Assembly: GCA_027081065.1 (NCBI GenBank)
Contig: JALWLW010000008.1
Coordinates: 6,446 to 70,445, forward strand
From: Campylobacteraceae bacterium
GTDB taxonomy: Bacteria > Campylobacterota > Campylobacteria > Campylobacterales > Sulfurovaceae
Direction: 5' to 3'
DNA: 64,000 bases
Part shown: positions 26,614-35,490 of the stretch, piece after piece
Layout: the number at the start of each line of letters is the position of its first letter
How positions within the stretch are numbered: the stretch's first letter is position 1
Notes under the pieces: generated by a model
The model's input: the letters and a program-made list of their open reading frames with translations, nothing else
What the model was told of the DNA's origin: nothing
The model's database searches: none
Program-made: the position numbers and the translations under genes

Positions 26614-27834
26614 TTAATTTTGCCAACTTGTATCACAAGACTCTTCTAGCCTTATTTGGTCTTCAAATGTTTCACGTTCACGAATCAAATAGTCTTGACC
26701 ATCAAAGATAGCTACTTCAGCAGTACGCCCACGAGTATTGTAGTTACTTGACATTGTAAAACCATAAGCACCTGCTGAATGAACTACTAACACGTCATTG
26801 TGATTCAAAAGAGGTAGTTCAACATCTTTACCTAAAAAATCACCACTCTCACAAACAGGTCCCACCACATCAGCTTTTGATTTTGTACCTTCTTTTTGTA
26901 TTGCTTCTATTTTATGATATGCATTGTAAAGACTTGGACGAAGTAAATCATTCATTGCTCCATCAACAATAACAAAACGTTTGTCTCCATTGACCTTTTC
27001 ATAAAGAACTCGAGTTAAAAAAATGCCTGAATTTGCCATCATGTAACGCCCTGGTTCAGAAAGAATTGTTAAATCTAAACCCTTTAACTGACTCAAAATT
27101 GCTTTAGCATAATCAGCTGGATTAATGGTCACTTCATCATCATAAACAACACCAATTCCTCCACCTACATCAAAAAATTTAATCTCAATGCCAATGGCAT
27201 CCAATGAACGAACAAGGTCAGCTACAATGCCACATGCTTCTGTAATAGGGGCTAGTTCTGTAAGTTGAGAACCAATATGAAAATGAATTCCTACAGGATT
27301 TAAATGTTCAGATTTTTTAGCCAAAATATACATCCGTTTAGCACTCTCTAAACTCACACCAAATTTATTTTCATGTAAGCCTGTCGAAATATAAGGATGT
27401 GTCTTTGGATCAACATTAGGATTAACACGAATAGAAATTCTAGCCTCTACTCCTAACTCTTTAGCAATCATCTCCACACGCTTCATCTCGGCTTCACTCT
27501 CTAGGTTTATAAGCAAAATATCCTCTTGAAGTGCTTCACCAATTTCTTCATCTTGTTTTCCGACACCTGAAAAAATAATTTTATATTTTTTTACACCAGC
27601 TTTTAATGCCCGTCGTACTTCACCAATACTCACACAATCAGCACCAGCACCAAGGTTTCCTAAATGTCGAATAACAGCCAAGTTTGAGTTTGATTTTACA
27701 GCATAGGCAACCAAAGATTTTTTGCCCCCAAATGCATTTTTTAACTCATTATATCTGTTTGTAATGTTATTGAAGTCATACACGTAAAGTGGTGTATTGT
27801 ATTTTTCTACTAAAGTTTGAATATCTACGCTCAT
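26614..27834 (-). CDS. lysA: Diaminopimelate decarboxylase
   Basis: 406 residues from the ATG that gives MSVDIQTLVEKYNTPLYVYD; a TTG 13 codons earlier extends the frame with a hydrophobic stretch that relatives lack, while TGGGAT precedes the chosen ATG. The PLP lysine is in VAYAVKSNSN; other motifs are HFHIGSQL, LSEPGRYM and CESGDFLGKD. It makes lysine from meso-diaminopimelate. First gene of the lysA-pheA-hisC-dxs-metK run; a minus-strand TATAAT lies at 27853-27848. Confidence 0.94.
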   Translation of the reverse strand: MSVDIQTLVEKYNTPLYVYDFNNITNRYNELKNAFGGKKSLVAYAVKSNSNLAVIRHLGNLGAGADCVSIGEVRRALKAGVKKYKIIFSGVGKQDEEIGEALQEDILLINLESEAEMKRVEMIAKELGVEARISIRVNPNVDPKTHPYISTGLHENKFGVSLESAKRMYILAKKSEHLNPVGIHFHIGSQLTELAPITEACGIVADLVRSLDAIGIEIKFFDVGGGIGVVYDDEVTINPADYAKAILSQLKGLDLTILSEPGRYMMANSGIFLTRVLYEKVNGDKRFVIVDGAMNDLLRPSLYNAYHKIEAIQKEGTKSKADVVGPVCESGDFLGKDVELPLLNHNDVLVVHSAGAYGFTMSSNYNTRGRTAEVAIFDGQDYLIRERETFEDQIRLEESCDTSWQN

Positions 27835-27893
27835 AAAAAATCCCATTATTATAATAATCGCGATTCTATCCAAATGTTGGTTATAGATGGGTT

Positions 27894-28949
27894 TTAGATT
27901 CTTTTTTGAGATTTTCCTAAACTATAAAGTGCATATATCCATAAAAGTACAATGGGTAAAATAATGACCAATTCAGGACTTGTCATGCCATTGTTTCCAA
28001 TACTTTGAAATGCAAACAAAATACCCCAAACAAAAAGTGTGCCTCCAATGGCTTTAGTGGTTGTCATTGCGATGTTCATATATCTTGCATGAAAAGGAAA
28101 AGTAAACAACATAATCATCAATAATGCAATAGAAAAAAGAGGCATAATTACCTTACCATACAAATCTGCTCGTATAGAATGTGTCTCTAACTCCTGTCGA
28201 TTTAAAAGTTTATAAGCTTTAAAACTTTCAAATAAATTTAACGCCTCACCATCATAAATTGATTTTAAAATTTTAGGTTGATACTCTTTAAGCGTATACA
28301 AAAGTCCTACTTTTTCGATTTTTAAACGTTGTTTCCCCTCTTCATCAAAAACAATTGTTTTTTTTAAAGCATTAGTAGCAACCCATTCATGAATGTTATA
28401 CCATGCTTCTTTAGCTGTAAATGTCTCCACTACTTTTTTATCTTTTAATTTAAATATGGTTAAATTTTCAATCTTATATTTCTCAGGAATTAATGTACCG
28501 ATATAGACAAAGCTATCATTATATTTAAAAAATAAATCTCGTGTTTCACTCATCTCATAAGCATTAGAAAAAAGTTGCTCTGCTGAATCACTCGCTGTAG
28601 AGAAAGAAGTAAAATGGAGTCCCATAAAAAAAAAATAAGTAAATAGACCCACCATAAAAAAAGGCTTAAAAAGTGCTTTTCGTGTTACCCCTAAAGCATA
28701 CATAGCCGAAATAGAATTCTGTTTAATAAAGGATATTTTTGTCCAAATACCTCCAAATATAATCGCCAAAGGAAAAAGTAAAGCAAGAGCCTCTTGCCAC
28801 TTAAAAAAAACATACAATACCTTAACATTAAAAGAAGGTAATGATGAAGCATTCATAAGAAAATCTAACCCAGCAAAAAGTCCAGAAAGTCCCATTAATA
28901 TAATTAACATGTTTTTTAAATAATGAAACGCCACATATTTAAAAAGCAT
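27894..28949 (-). CDS. LptF/LptG family permease
   Basis: 351 residues, with three N-terminal membrane helices (about 9-30, 45-70, 95-120), a periplasmic beta domain (about 130-260) and three C-terminal helices (about 270-345). This is the YjgP/YjgQ layout of LptF and LptG, the inner-membrane subunits of the lipopolysaccharide export transporter. The coupling segment SISAMYALGVTRKALFKPFF is typical. Which of the two partners it is cannot be decided here. It follows pth by 5 bases. Confidence 0.88.
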   Translation of the reverse strand: MLFKYVAFHYLKNMLIILMGLSGLFAGLDFLMNASSLPSFNVKVLYVFFKWQEALALLFPLAIIFGGIWTKISFIKQNSISAMYALGVTRKALFKPFFMVGLFTYFFFMGLHFTSFSTASDSAEQLFSNAYEMSETRDLFFKYNDSFVYIGTLIPEKYKIENLTIFKLKDKKVVETFTAKEAWYNIHEWVATNALKKTIVFDEEGKQRLKIEKVGLLYTLKEYQPKILKSIYDGEALNLFESFKAYKLLNRQELETHSIRADLYGKVIMPLFSIALLMIMLFTFPFHARYMNIAMTTTKAIGGTLFVWGILFAFQSIGNNGMTSPELVIILPIVLLWIYALYSLGKSQKRI

Positions 28950-28954
28950 CTATA

Positions 28955-29518
28955 CTAGGCTTTAAATGATTTAAGAGAATATTTTGATTTTATAACTTCT
29001 AAAGAATCTGTTTTTAATGCTTTAATGGCACTTACAGTATGTTTTATCCAAGGTTCTAATATTTCATTTTCCTCTTCAGTAAAATCATGTAATACATAAT
29101 CAGCCACTTGAGACTTATGAAGAGGTTTATCAACTCCCATTCTTACACGAGTATACTCTTTTCCTATCATGGCATCAATAGAACGTAAACCATTATGTCC
29201 ACCATGTCCACCACCCTTTTTAAAACGCAGTGCTGAAAAAGGTAAATCTATATCATCATGAATAACAATAATCTCATCTAATTCTATTTTATAAAAATTT
29301 TTGACAGCTTGTACCGAGTTTCCAGATAAGTTCATAAAAGTTGTGGGTTTTAAAAAAAGTAAATCAGAAGATTTGAAAAGCTCACCCTGAAAAGAGCTTT
29401 TGGAGATTGTACTAGCCCCAAAGTCAGAGACAAGTTTGTCAATGACTTTAAAACCTATATTATGTCGCGTATCTTCATATTGTGTTCCTGGATTCCCAAG
29501 TCCTACAATTAACAACAT
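28955..29518 (-). CDS. pth: Peptidyl-tRNA hydrolase
   Basis: 187 residues. The opening LIVGLGNPGTQYEDTRHNIGF carries catalytic Asn and His20; FLKPTTFMNLSG and HDDIDLPFSALRFKKGGGH are also characteristic. It frees tRNA from peptides released early from the ribosome. The gene follows rplY by 14 bases, a pairing very common in bacteria. Confidence 0.96.
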   Translation of the reverse strand: MLLIVGLGNPGTQYEDTRHNIGFKVIDKLVSDFGASTISKSSFQGELFKSSDLLFLKPTTFMNLSGNSVQAVKNFYKIELDEIIVIHDDIDLPFSALRFKKGGGHGGHNGLRSIDAMIGKEYTRVRMGVDKPLHKSQVADYVLHDFTEEENEILEPWIKHTVSAIKALKTDSLEVIKSKYSLKSFKA

Positions 29519-29532
29519 ATTAGTTAAGCTAC

Positions 29533-30069
29533 TTATTTAGCTTTAATTACACCAACAACAGCAACGTCTGGTCTATCCATTAGTCTACACTCAGCAGGTG
29601 TTTCCATATCTCTAATAAGAATAGAATCATCTCTGTCAAGGTCAGTTACATCAAGTGTAAATTTATTAGGGATGTTTTCGATAGCACCTCTAACCTTTAG
29701 TCTTTTCTTTTGAAGCATAAGAACACCTTTGTTCTTAAGACCTTTTGCTGTACCTGTAGTCTCTACAGGTACAAGATAATTAGTCACTTGACCAGGTACT
29801 GCAACTCTTAAGTCTACATGCTTAACATCACCATTTACAGGGTGAAGTTGATACTCTTGAATAACTGTTTTGTACTCAGTTCCTGCTACTGTCAATGAAA
29901 GTGTTAAACCATCTTTAGCTCTTACAGCTTTAACAAAATCACCTCTTTTAAAAGCAGCTTGTACATTTTCTACACCATTTGCGTAGATGTTAGCTGTTAG
30001 ATAACCATCTCGTCTTAACTTCTTTGCCGAAGCTGATCCGATACTCTCTCTAATAATACCTTCTAACAT
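29533..30069 (-). CDS. rplY: 50S ribosomal protein L25 (Ctc form)
   Basis: 178 residues: an N-terminal 5S rRNA-binding L25 domain (about 1-90, with SIGSASAKKLRRDGYLTANIY) and a C-terminal TL5/Ctc domain (about 95-178). The longer Ctc form is usual outside Enterobacteria. Its place just ahead of pth supports the call. Confidence 0.94.
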   Translation of the reverse strand: MLEGIIRESIGSASAKKLRRDGYLTANIYANGVENVQAAFKRGDFVKAVRAKDGLTLSLTVAGTEYKTVIQEYQLHPVNGDVKHVDLRVAVPGQVTNYLVPVETTGTAKGLKNKGVLMLQKKRLKVRGAIENIPNKFTLDVTDLDRDDSILIRDMETPAECRLMDRPDVAVVGVIKAK

Positions 30070-30117
30070 ATTTGTTCCTTAAATTAAAAATAGAAACGAA
30101 TTCTAGCCAATAGTTCA

Positions 30118-30933
30118 TTAAGACTTCGTGATTTTCTTATAGGTTTCTCTAAAAGATTTAACCATTGAGCCATCATCTGACTCATCTTCTCTCTTATCAC
30201 TTTTTGTTGTTACTGAATGTAATTTTGTAGTAGCTCGTAATTCACTGTTTTCTTTTTTTAACGCCTCAATTTCACTTTGATATCTTTCAAGTTGTTCTTC
30301 AATCTTTATAAACTGATCTTTAGAAATAATAAACTCAGTATCTGCTTTATCTGCTTGATAAATTTTTAACTCTTCTTCATACTTCATAATCTTTGTTTCA
30401 TACGCTTTGATATCTTGACTTTGTATTCTATTTTCAGTAATCAACTTTTCAATTTCTTTATCTAAACTCTTAATTATTTGTTTATAATTTTTTTCATTCT
30501 CTTCAAGTTTAACTTCTGCACGTAATAAAACTGCCTCAAACTCATTTAATTCTTTCACTCTTTTTGCATCAATTTCTTGTAAACTTTGGCACTCTGATTT
30601 AAGAAGATCAATTTGATGTTTTATTTCACTAGCATTATCACTCATTTTTAATTGATGTTCTAATGTTGTGATTAAAGCCTCTTTTTGAACTAAAGACTTC
30701 TCTAACTTTTCTAAATCATCAGAAAGTTTTTGAGAAAAAATTTTCTGATGATGAAATTTTTTTTCTAATTTTGCAATGAGATTATTACGTTCAAAAATCA
30801 CAGATGAGAAAGTATCCTCTGCTTTTCTTTGACGTTTTTGATAAATAACCTTAGACAATAACCATGCAATAACAAAGCCCAATACCATTGCAGCAACTAA
30901 CCAAAACGTCATCTTTAGCATTAATTCTATCAT
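30118..30933 (-). CDS. Membrane-anchored coiled-coil protein of unknown function
   Basis: 271 residues: one N-terminal membrane helix (about 8-29), then a long coiled coil (about 45-240) rich in Glu, Lys, Leu and Gln with heptad-like spacing, and a short polar tail (THSVTTKSD... region). No enzymatic domain is visible. A structural or scaffolding role at the inner membrane is plausible. Unknown in function; lies between rplY and a tiny membrane peptide gene. Confidence 0.65.
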   Translation of the reverse strand: MIELMLKMTFWLVAAMVLGFVIAWLLSKVIYQKRQRKAEDTFSSVIFERNNLIAKLEKKFHHQKIFSQKLSDDLEKLEKSLVQKEALITTLEHQLKMSDNASEIKHQIDLLKSECQSLQEIDAKRVKELNEFEAVLLRAEVKLEENEKNYKQIIKSLDKEIEKLITENRIQSQDIKAYETKIMKYEEELKIYQADKADTEFIISKDQFIKIEEQLERYQSEIEALKKENSELRATTKLHSVTTKSDKREDESDDGSMVKSFRETYKKITKS

Positions 30934-30974
30934 ATACTCTTCCCTTTTTTAAACTTTAGTATTTTTCTAAAAAC

Positions 30975-31154
30975 TTAAAGAGGTCTCCTATCACGTAATA
31001 CAATAACATGTTTAGAATCAAAATTAGAATTTACATTTGTATTTGATACTGTTTCTAACTCATTATAATACTTAGGAGCATTTAATGAAATACATGAAAA
31101 GATCAATAACAAACCCAGTGTTACTCCAAAAAATATAATTGAACTAATACGCAT
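30975..31154 (-). CDS. Small exported or membrane peptide, 59 residues
   Basis: An ATG at 31154 opens a 59-codon frame ending TAA: a hydrophobic N-terminus (MRISSIIFFGVTLGLLLIFS) with Cys21 directly after it, which could be a weak lipoprotein site, followed by a polar Asn-rich tail ending VIVLRDRRPL. TAAGG lies about 12 bases upstream. It fills the gap between pilT and the coiled-coil gene on the same strand. No family recognised; could be spurious. Confidence 0.45.
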   Translation of the reverse strand: MRISSIIFFGVTLGLLLIFSCISLNAPKYYNELETVSNTNVNSNFDSKHVIVLRDRRPL

Positions 31155-31210
31155 TCCAAAACCTTAAAGTTAATAATTGTTTTATTATATTATAAAAAGT
31201 TTTAAAGTTA

Positions 31211-32356
31211 CTATAATTCATCTTCAACACTATCCTTTAAATCAAATATATCCACAGCTTCATCCTTTTGTTCTAAGGCATCTTTAGAACCACAACCTCC
31301 ATCTAACTTCAATTTCATATCTGAAGGGCTAGTTGCATTTTCAAACACAACTTCTTTTGAGATTTTTTTCTCACAGTATAATGAAAGAAGAGATTGATCA
31401 AACGATTGAGAACCATAAATCTCTTTTCCCTCTTCTATACTATCTAACAATTCACTATCTCTATTTTGTGCAATCAAATCTGCTATTCTTGGTGTTTGAA
31501 TCATCACTTCTAATGCTGCTGCTCTTTTACCATCTACTGTTTTTACCAATCGCTGACAAATCACACCTGACAATACAGCAGCTAAGGTTACACGAATTCT
31601 ATTTTGTTCTTCCTTTGGAAACATCCCAATCACTCTATTAATGGTCTCTTTTGCATCCAAAGTGTGTAAAGTTGAAAATACCAAGTGACCTGTATTTGCT
31701 GCATGTAAAGCAATCTCAATAGTTTCTAAATCACGCATTTCTCCTACCAGTATAATATCTGGGTCTTCACGTAATGCTCCTTTTAAAGCATTAGCAAAAG
31801 ACAACGTATCTTGACCTACTCCTCTTTGAGAGATGAGAGATTCTTTATCGGGGTGGACAAACTCAACTGGGTCTTCTACGGTGATAATATGCTTTTTCTT
31901 TGTACTATTAATATGGTTCAACATAGCAGCTAATGTTGTAGATTTTCCAGAACCTGTCACACCTGTTACCAAAATAAGCCCTCTATGCTGTTCTGAGAGT
32001 TCTTTAATAACATTTGGTAATTTCAACTCTTCAAGTGTTAAAATTTTCACAGGGATAACTCGCATCACAGCAGAAAGTCCATCAAGTTGATAAAAAAAGT
32101 TCACACGAAAACGATTATCAGTATCTAGTACATAAGTACAATCTAACTCTTTTGTACTCACTAATTCTGCATATTGGTCATCTGTTAAAATGGCTTGGGC
32201 AATACCATCTAACTCTTCAGCTGAAACAACTTTATCACCTAATTTATGCAGGTCTCCTGAAATACGTAAACGTACAATAGCCCCTGATTTTAAATGTAAA
32301 TCACTTCCCCCATTATGCACAAGGTTTTTAAGGTAAAACTGTAATTTTTTTTCCAT
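31211..32356 (-). CDS. pilT: PilT-type twitching motility ATPase
   Basis: 381 residues. A PilT/GspE ATPase with an N-terminal domain (1-100), Walker A GVTGSGKSTTLAAM near 130-143, EDPVEF, the Asp box VGEMRDLETI and the His box HTLDAKETINR. PilT powers retraction of type IV pili, or acts in related secretion systems. The C-terminal extension after about 345 (Asp/Gly/Lys-rich) is longer than usual. No other pilus gene is in the window. Confidence 0.88.
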   Translation of the reverse strand: MEKKLQFYLKNLVHNGGSDLHLKSGAIVRLRISGDLHKLGDKVVSAEELDGIAQAILTDDQYAELVSTKELDCTYVLDTDNRFRVNFFYQLDGLSAVMRVIPVKILTLEELKLPNVIKELSEQHRGLILVTGVTGSGKSTTLAAMLNHINSTKKKHIITVEDPVEFVHPDKESLISQRGVGQDTLSFANALKGALREDPDIILVGEMRDLETIEIALHAANTGHLVFSTLHTLDAKETINRVIGMFPKEEQNRIRVTLAAVLSGVICQRLVKTVDGKRAAALEVMIQTPRIADLIAQNRDSELLDSIEEGKEIYGSQSFDQSLLSLYCEKKISKEVVFENATSPSDMKLKLDGGCGSKDALEQKDEAVDIFDLKDSVEDEL

Positions 32357-32444
32357 TATTCATACTTTTATTAAATTTTTTTTAAATTATATCATAAATT
32401 AAATAGTTAATATTAATATAATAATTTATCGAGAAGATATGCGT

Positions 32445-32450
32445 TATACT
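32445..32450 (+). promoter_or_regulatory. Candidate -10 box of the DJ-1 family gene
   Basis: TATACT in the context GCGTTATACT lies 35 bases before the ATG. Upstream sequence is nearly pure A/T, matching the T-rich periodic upstream region of promoters in this group. Confidence 0.35.
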
Positions 32451-32484
32451 TTTAAAAAATAATATAATTAAAAAAGGACTAAAA

Positions 32485-33051
32485 ATGGCAAATATCTTAC
32501 TACCCCTAGCAAAAGGTTTTGAAGAAGTAGAGGCAGTTTCACTAATCGATGTATTAAGACGTGGAGGAATTGAAGTTCGTCTTGCTCATCTGGATGGTGA
32601 CATGGATACCAACTTAGTACTAGGAGCAAATGGCATTACTATTCAAGCTGACACTTCTATTGCAAATGTCATCGAAGAAGATTTCGACATGATACTTCTT
32701 CCTGGTGGATGGGATGGAACATATGCCCTAGCAGAAAATGAAACCGTACAAAAACTCTTAAAAATATTTCAAGCCAAAGGAAAAATGATTGGTTCAATCT
32801 GTGCTGCAGCTTATGCTCTTAAAAAAGCAGGTGTTCTAACCAATAACTATACCTGCTACCCAGGGGCAAAAGATGAAGTCAACCATGAAGGGTACAGAGA
32901 TGACAAAGCTGTCGTTATTGACGGAAACATCATGACTTCAAAAGGACCTGGAACAGCTCTATGTTTTGGTCTTGAAATTCTAAAACACTTCTTAGGCATT
33001 GAGACCTATCAAGCTGTTAAAGAGGGGATGCTTTTAGATTTTTGTAATTAA
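32485..33051 (+). CDS. DJ-1/PfpI family protein (YajL-like)
   Basis: 188 residues. The nucleophile elbow GSICAAAYAL places Cys106 opposite Glu16 (GFEEVEA), the pair conserved in DJ-1, YajL and ThiJ-like proteins, which protect proteins from oxidants and reactive carbonyls. Length and the LLPGGWDG segment fit this group. AAAAGGAC precedes the ATG. It converges with the metal-binding protein gene, overlapping it by four bases. Confidence 0.9.
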   Translation: MANILLPLAKGFEEVEAVSLIDVLRRGGIEVRLAHLDGDMDTNLVLGANGITIQADTSIANVIEEDFDMILLPGGWDGTYALAENETVQKLLKIFQAKGKMIGSICAAAYALKKAGVLTNNYTCYPGAKDEVNHEGYRDDKAVVIDGNIMTSKGPGTALCFGLEILKHFLGIETYQAVKEGMLLDFCN

Positions 33052-33329
33052 GAGTCTATCTTCCCAATAGCACAAGAGACAAAACTCTTAGCCGTAGTGC
33101 CAACCGTTTGAAAAGTACTAAGTTCATCCGTAGTTAAGGGGTAACCCAAAGAGCGAAGCTTTAGTTTTAAAGCTTCCATTTGTCCCTCTTCTATCTCCAA
33201 AGTAATCTCTCTTGGTTCAACTTCTAAATTTACTTCAACTTCTCCAAACTCTTCTAAAAGAGATTTTTTCAAAGTACCAGCACAACCACCACACTTTACA
33301 TTTTTAACTTCAAATGTTTGTTTCATCAT
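33048..33329 (-). CDS. Heavy-metal-associated domain protein
   Basis: 93 residues. An HMA-like ferredoxin fold of about 70 residues with KNVKCGGCAGTLKKSL, giving Cys13 and Cys16; a third cysteine (Cys86) lies in the C-terminal FVSCAIGK tail. The CGGC pair differs from the common MTCxxC copper-chaperone motif. A copper or other soft-metal carrier role is likely; no P-type ATPase is nearby. Confidence 0.75.
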   Translation of the reverse strand: MMKQTFEVKNVKCGGCAGTLKKSLLEEFGEVEVNLEVEPREITLEIEEGQMEALKLKLRSLGYPLTTDELSTFQTVGTTAKSFVSCAIGKIDS

Positions 33330-33371
33330 TTATCCTTTGTGAAATTAAAGTCAATATGTTAAACTCTAATT

Positions 33372-33713
33372 ATGAAAATAACTTTATACATTCTAACACT
33401 TCTAGCCATAATTATTACTTTAAGCATAGGTATTCAAAAATCATTAGCCTTAAGCTACATTAGCTTTTCACTCTTACCCTATATTATTACACTTTATATT
33501 ATAAAAATCTCTAAACACAATACAGCAAAAAATACTGCTTACTCAACAGCTATATTTATAGTCTCTGTAGGACTTTACTTCTTACTAGATACAACTTATA
33601 TGGAGCGAAATTTAGAATATAAATTCTCATTTTTATTCATACCTCTTTGGCAATTGACCATGTTAGTTGTTGCTGGTTTTGTGGTTTATTTAAGTAATGA
33701 CCCTAGAAAATAA
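33372..33713 (+). CDS. Four-helix membrane protein, unknown
   Basis: 113 residues with four predicted membrane helices (about 4-22, 27-45, 57-74, 87-106) joined by short loops, and a NDPRK tail. No family recognised. It overlaps the next gene by 17 bases, so the pair is probably co-translated. Divergent from the HMA gene, separated by 42 bases. Confidence 0.55.
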   Translation: MKITLYILTLLAIIITLSIGIQKSLALSYISFSLLPYIITLYIIKISKHNTAKNTAYSTAIFIVSVGLYFLLDTTYMERNLEYKFSFLFIPLWQLTMLVVAGFVVYLSNDPRK

Positions 33714-33981
33714 ATTCAAAACCCTATGCCACAACTTCTCAAAAGAGACCACACTCATCTCTCAACTATGGAAAGAGATAGAAACAGCTCATAAGCAAAA
33801 GCATCGACATGTACGTAAGGAGTATGCTTTCTATGATGATCTAACTTATTTTAATGGGCGTAAAAAGGTCTTAAGCTTGTTTTTAGACAAAGAGCAAATC
33901 TACAAGAGTCAATACTTTTATAACAAATATGAGAAACAAGCAAGAGTCAATATATTAATAGAGTATAATTCGTTCAACTAA
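33697..33981 (+). CDS. Hypothetical protein, 94 residues
   Basis: A basic, mostly helical soluble protein with many Lys, Phe, Tyr and His residues (KHRHVRKEYAFYDDLTYF). No family recognised. Its start lies inside the preceding membrane protein gene, and it ends 15 bases before the next hypothetical gene on the same strand. The three may form one transcription unit. Confidence 0.5.
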   Translation: MTLENKFKTLCHNFSKETTLISQLWKEIETAHKQKHRHVRKEYAFYDDLTYFNGRKKVLSLFLDKEQIYKSQYFYNKYEKQARVNILIEYNSFN

Positions 33982-33996
33982 ACACAAAGGAAGTCC

Positions 33997-34485
33997 ATGT
34001 GTGACTTTAACAATTTAAGTGATGAGGATAAACTTCATTTTCATACTCTTTTAATGACTGCTGCAAACAACTATGGAGGAAAGAACTTCTTTCTTCAACT
34101 CATTGAAGCACTAAGAGATGCCTCTCCTCATCCACTCACTTCACGACATCAAGATTTTTTATTTGACTTAGGTAATATTCGTTGGGGTAAAACCATTTTT
34201 AATGACAAAGTTCAACTCATTAAAGAGACACGAATAAATCGAAGTCAAGAAAAGAGTTTTCTACCAAGTGAAGATGATAAAAAATACAAAAAAATTCTTA
34301 ACCTCATTCGTACACTAGACCCCATCACTTTTTCCGTACGTCCAAGCCTTAGAGATGATGGTGAGGGATTTGACTTTAAAGCTTTTGAAACAAATGAAGC
34401 CAAAGAAGTCAAGTTGACCCCTCTTTTTGAAGCACTCTTTTTCTGCTCTATAGAGACAGTAAAAAAAATACTTAACTACAAATAG
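33997..34485 (+). CDS. Hypothetical protein, 162 residues
   Basis: A soluble protein with MCDFNNLSDEDKLHFHTLLM at the start and no signal or membrane segment. The central SRHQDFLFDLGNIRWGKTIF and C-terminal LTPLFEALFFCSIETVKKIL segments are clearly coding in character, but I do not recognise a family. AAAGGAAGTCC precedes the ATG. Its end overlaps the convergent 88-residue gene by 10 bases. Confidence 0.6.
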   Translation: MCDFNNLSDEDKLHFHTLLMTAANNYGGKNFFLQLIEALRDASPHPLTSRHQDFLFDLGNIRWGKTIFNDKVQLIKETRINRSQEKSFLPSEDDKKYKKILNLIRTLDPITFSVRPSLRDDGEGFDFKAFETNEAKEVKLTPLFEALFFCSIETVKKILNYK

Positions 34486-34742
34486 TTAACACCTATATAT
34501 ATCTCTGCTTCATCTTCTGAGATATATTTTTCAAAATCACTACTAAAGGAGCGACGCTCATCAATGCTCTCATCTTCAAAATATGCCAAAATTCTACGCC
34601 ATGTCTCTAGACTCGCTTCGGGACGTTTACCTTTGACAGGAAATATTAAATAAAACCCCTCTTCTAAAATAGTTCTATCTTCTATTGTCACTTTTGATTT
34701 TAACTCAACTCTTTTTATATTTGGCATTATGTTAGCAACCAC
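34476..34742 (-). CDS. Hypothetical protein, 88 residues
   Basis: A small alpha/beta protein with a VELKSKVTIEDRTILEEGFY strand region and an acidic C-terminus ending EAEIYIGVNYL. Its start overlaps the end of the thiol methyltransferase gene by 16 bases, so it is probably translated with it. No family recognised. Confidence 0.55.
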   Translation of the reverse strand: MVANIMPNIKRVELKSKVTIEDRTILEEGFYLIFPVKGKRPEASLETWRRILAYFEDESIDERRSFSSDFEKYISEDEAEIYIGVNYL

Positions 34743-35362
34743 ACAACATCAGAAGCAGGAATTTTTCCTTTAAATCCTCCTTGAATTTCTCTTCGGCTTA
34801 AAAGCTCTAAAGTATAATATTCAGCATAATGATCTCTGACTTCTTCTTCATCCACAGAATATGGTGTACGGTTCATTAACGACTGGTCATACTCAACAGT
34901 TATAAGCAGTTGAGGAGCATTATTACTAATCGCTCTTAAATGTGCTGTATACTTTTCTCTTACCGTTTTAGTTAGAGCAACAATCGCTGCACGGTCATAA
35001 ATAGCGTCTATTTTACCCAACATTTCAGCTGTAACTTCAAAAATATCACCTACAAATACGGTGATGTTCTTAGCACGATAGACTATAAGCTCTCCAAGTT
35101 TTGAAACCTCTGAGCTAACTCCAAGCTCCTCAAAGAGTTCTTTAACAGCCACTTCACTAAGTTCAATACCGACAACACCATAACCTTCTGCTAATAACCA
35201 TGAAATGTCAATAGTTTTTCCACATAAAGGAACTAAAACCTTACTACCACTCTGTAAATTTAATTTTTCAAAATATTGTTTTAATAAAAAACTCACTTCT
35301 ACTTGATTAAAGCCTATTTCTCGGTTTTTCCATCGTTCTAACCATAGTTTATTTTCGTTCAT
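34727..35362 (-). CDS. Thiopurine S-methyltransferase family protein
   Basis: 211 residues from an ATG with GGAG eight bases upstream; an ATG four codons earlier is the likely ribosome site itself. The opening NKLWLERWKNREIGFNQ and the SAM-binding VLVPLCGKTIDISWLLAEGY with VGIELSEVAV match bacterial TPMT (Tpm). These enzymes use S-adenosylmethionine to methylate thiols, and in bacteria also selenium and tellurium compounds. Physiological substrate here is unknown. Confidence 0.87.
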   Translation of the reverse strand: MNENKLWLERWKNREIGFNQVEVSFLLKQYFEKLNLQSGSKVLVPLCGKTIDISWLLAEGYGVVGIELSEVAVKELFEELGVSSEVSKLGELIVYRAKNITVFVGDIFEVTAEMLGKIDAIYDRAAIVALTKTVREKYTAHLRAISNNAPQLLITVEYDQSLMNRTPYSVDEEEVRDHYAEYYTLELLSRREIQGGFKGKIPASDVVWLLT

Positions 35363-35490
35363 TTTTATCTCCATTACTATTAGTAACTACACCTATATAT
35401 CCCCTTATAACTTACTTTACGACATAGCTATAAGTTCAATTTTACTATACAATATAAATCATGAAGCTTGAATTATTTAAGGAGTATTAG

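Noticed and set aside
27835..27873. Thirteen-codon N-terminal extension of LysA from a TTG codon
   Set aside because: The extra residues are hydrophobic, absent from the family pattern, and the ATG at 27834 has its own ribosome site.
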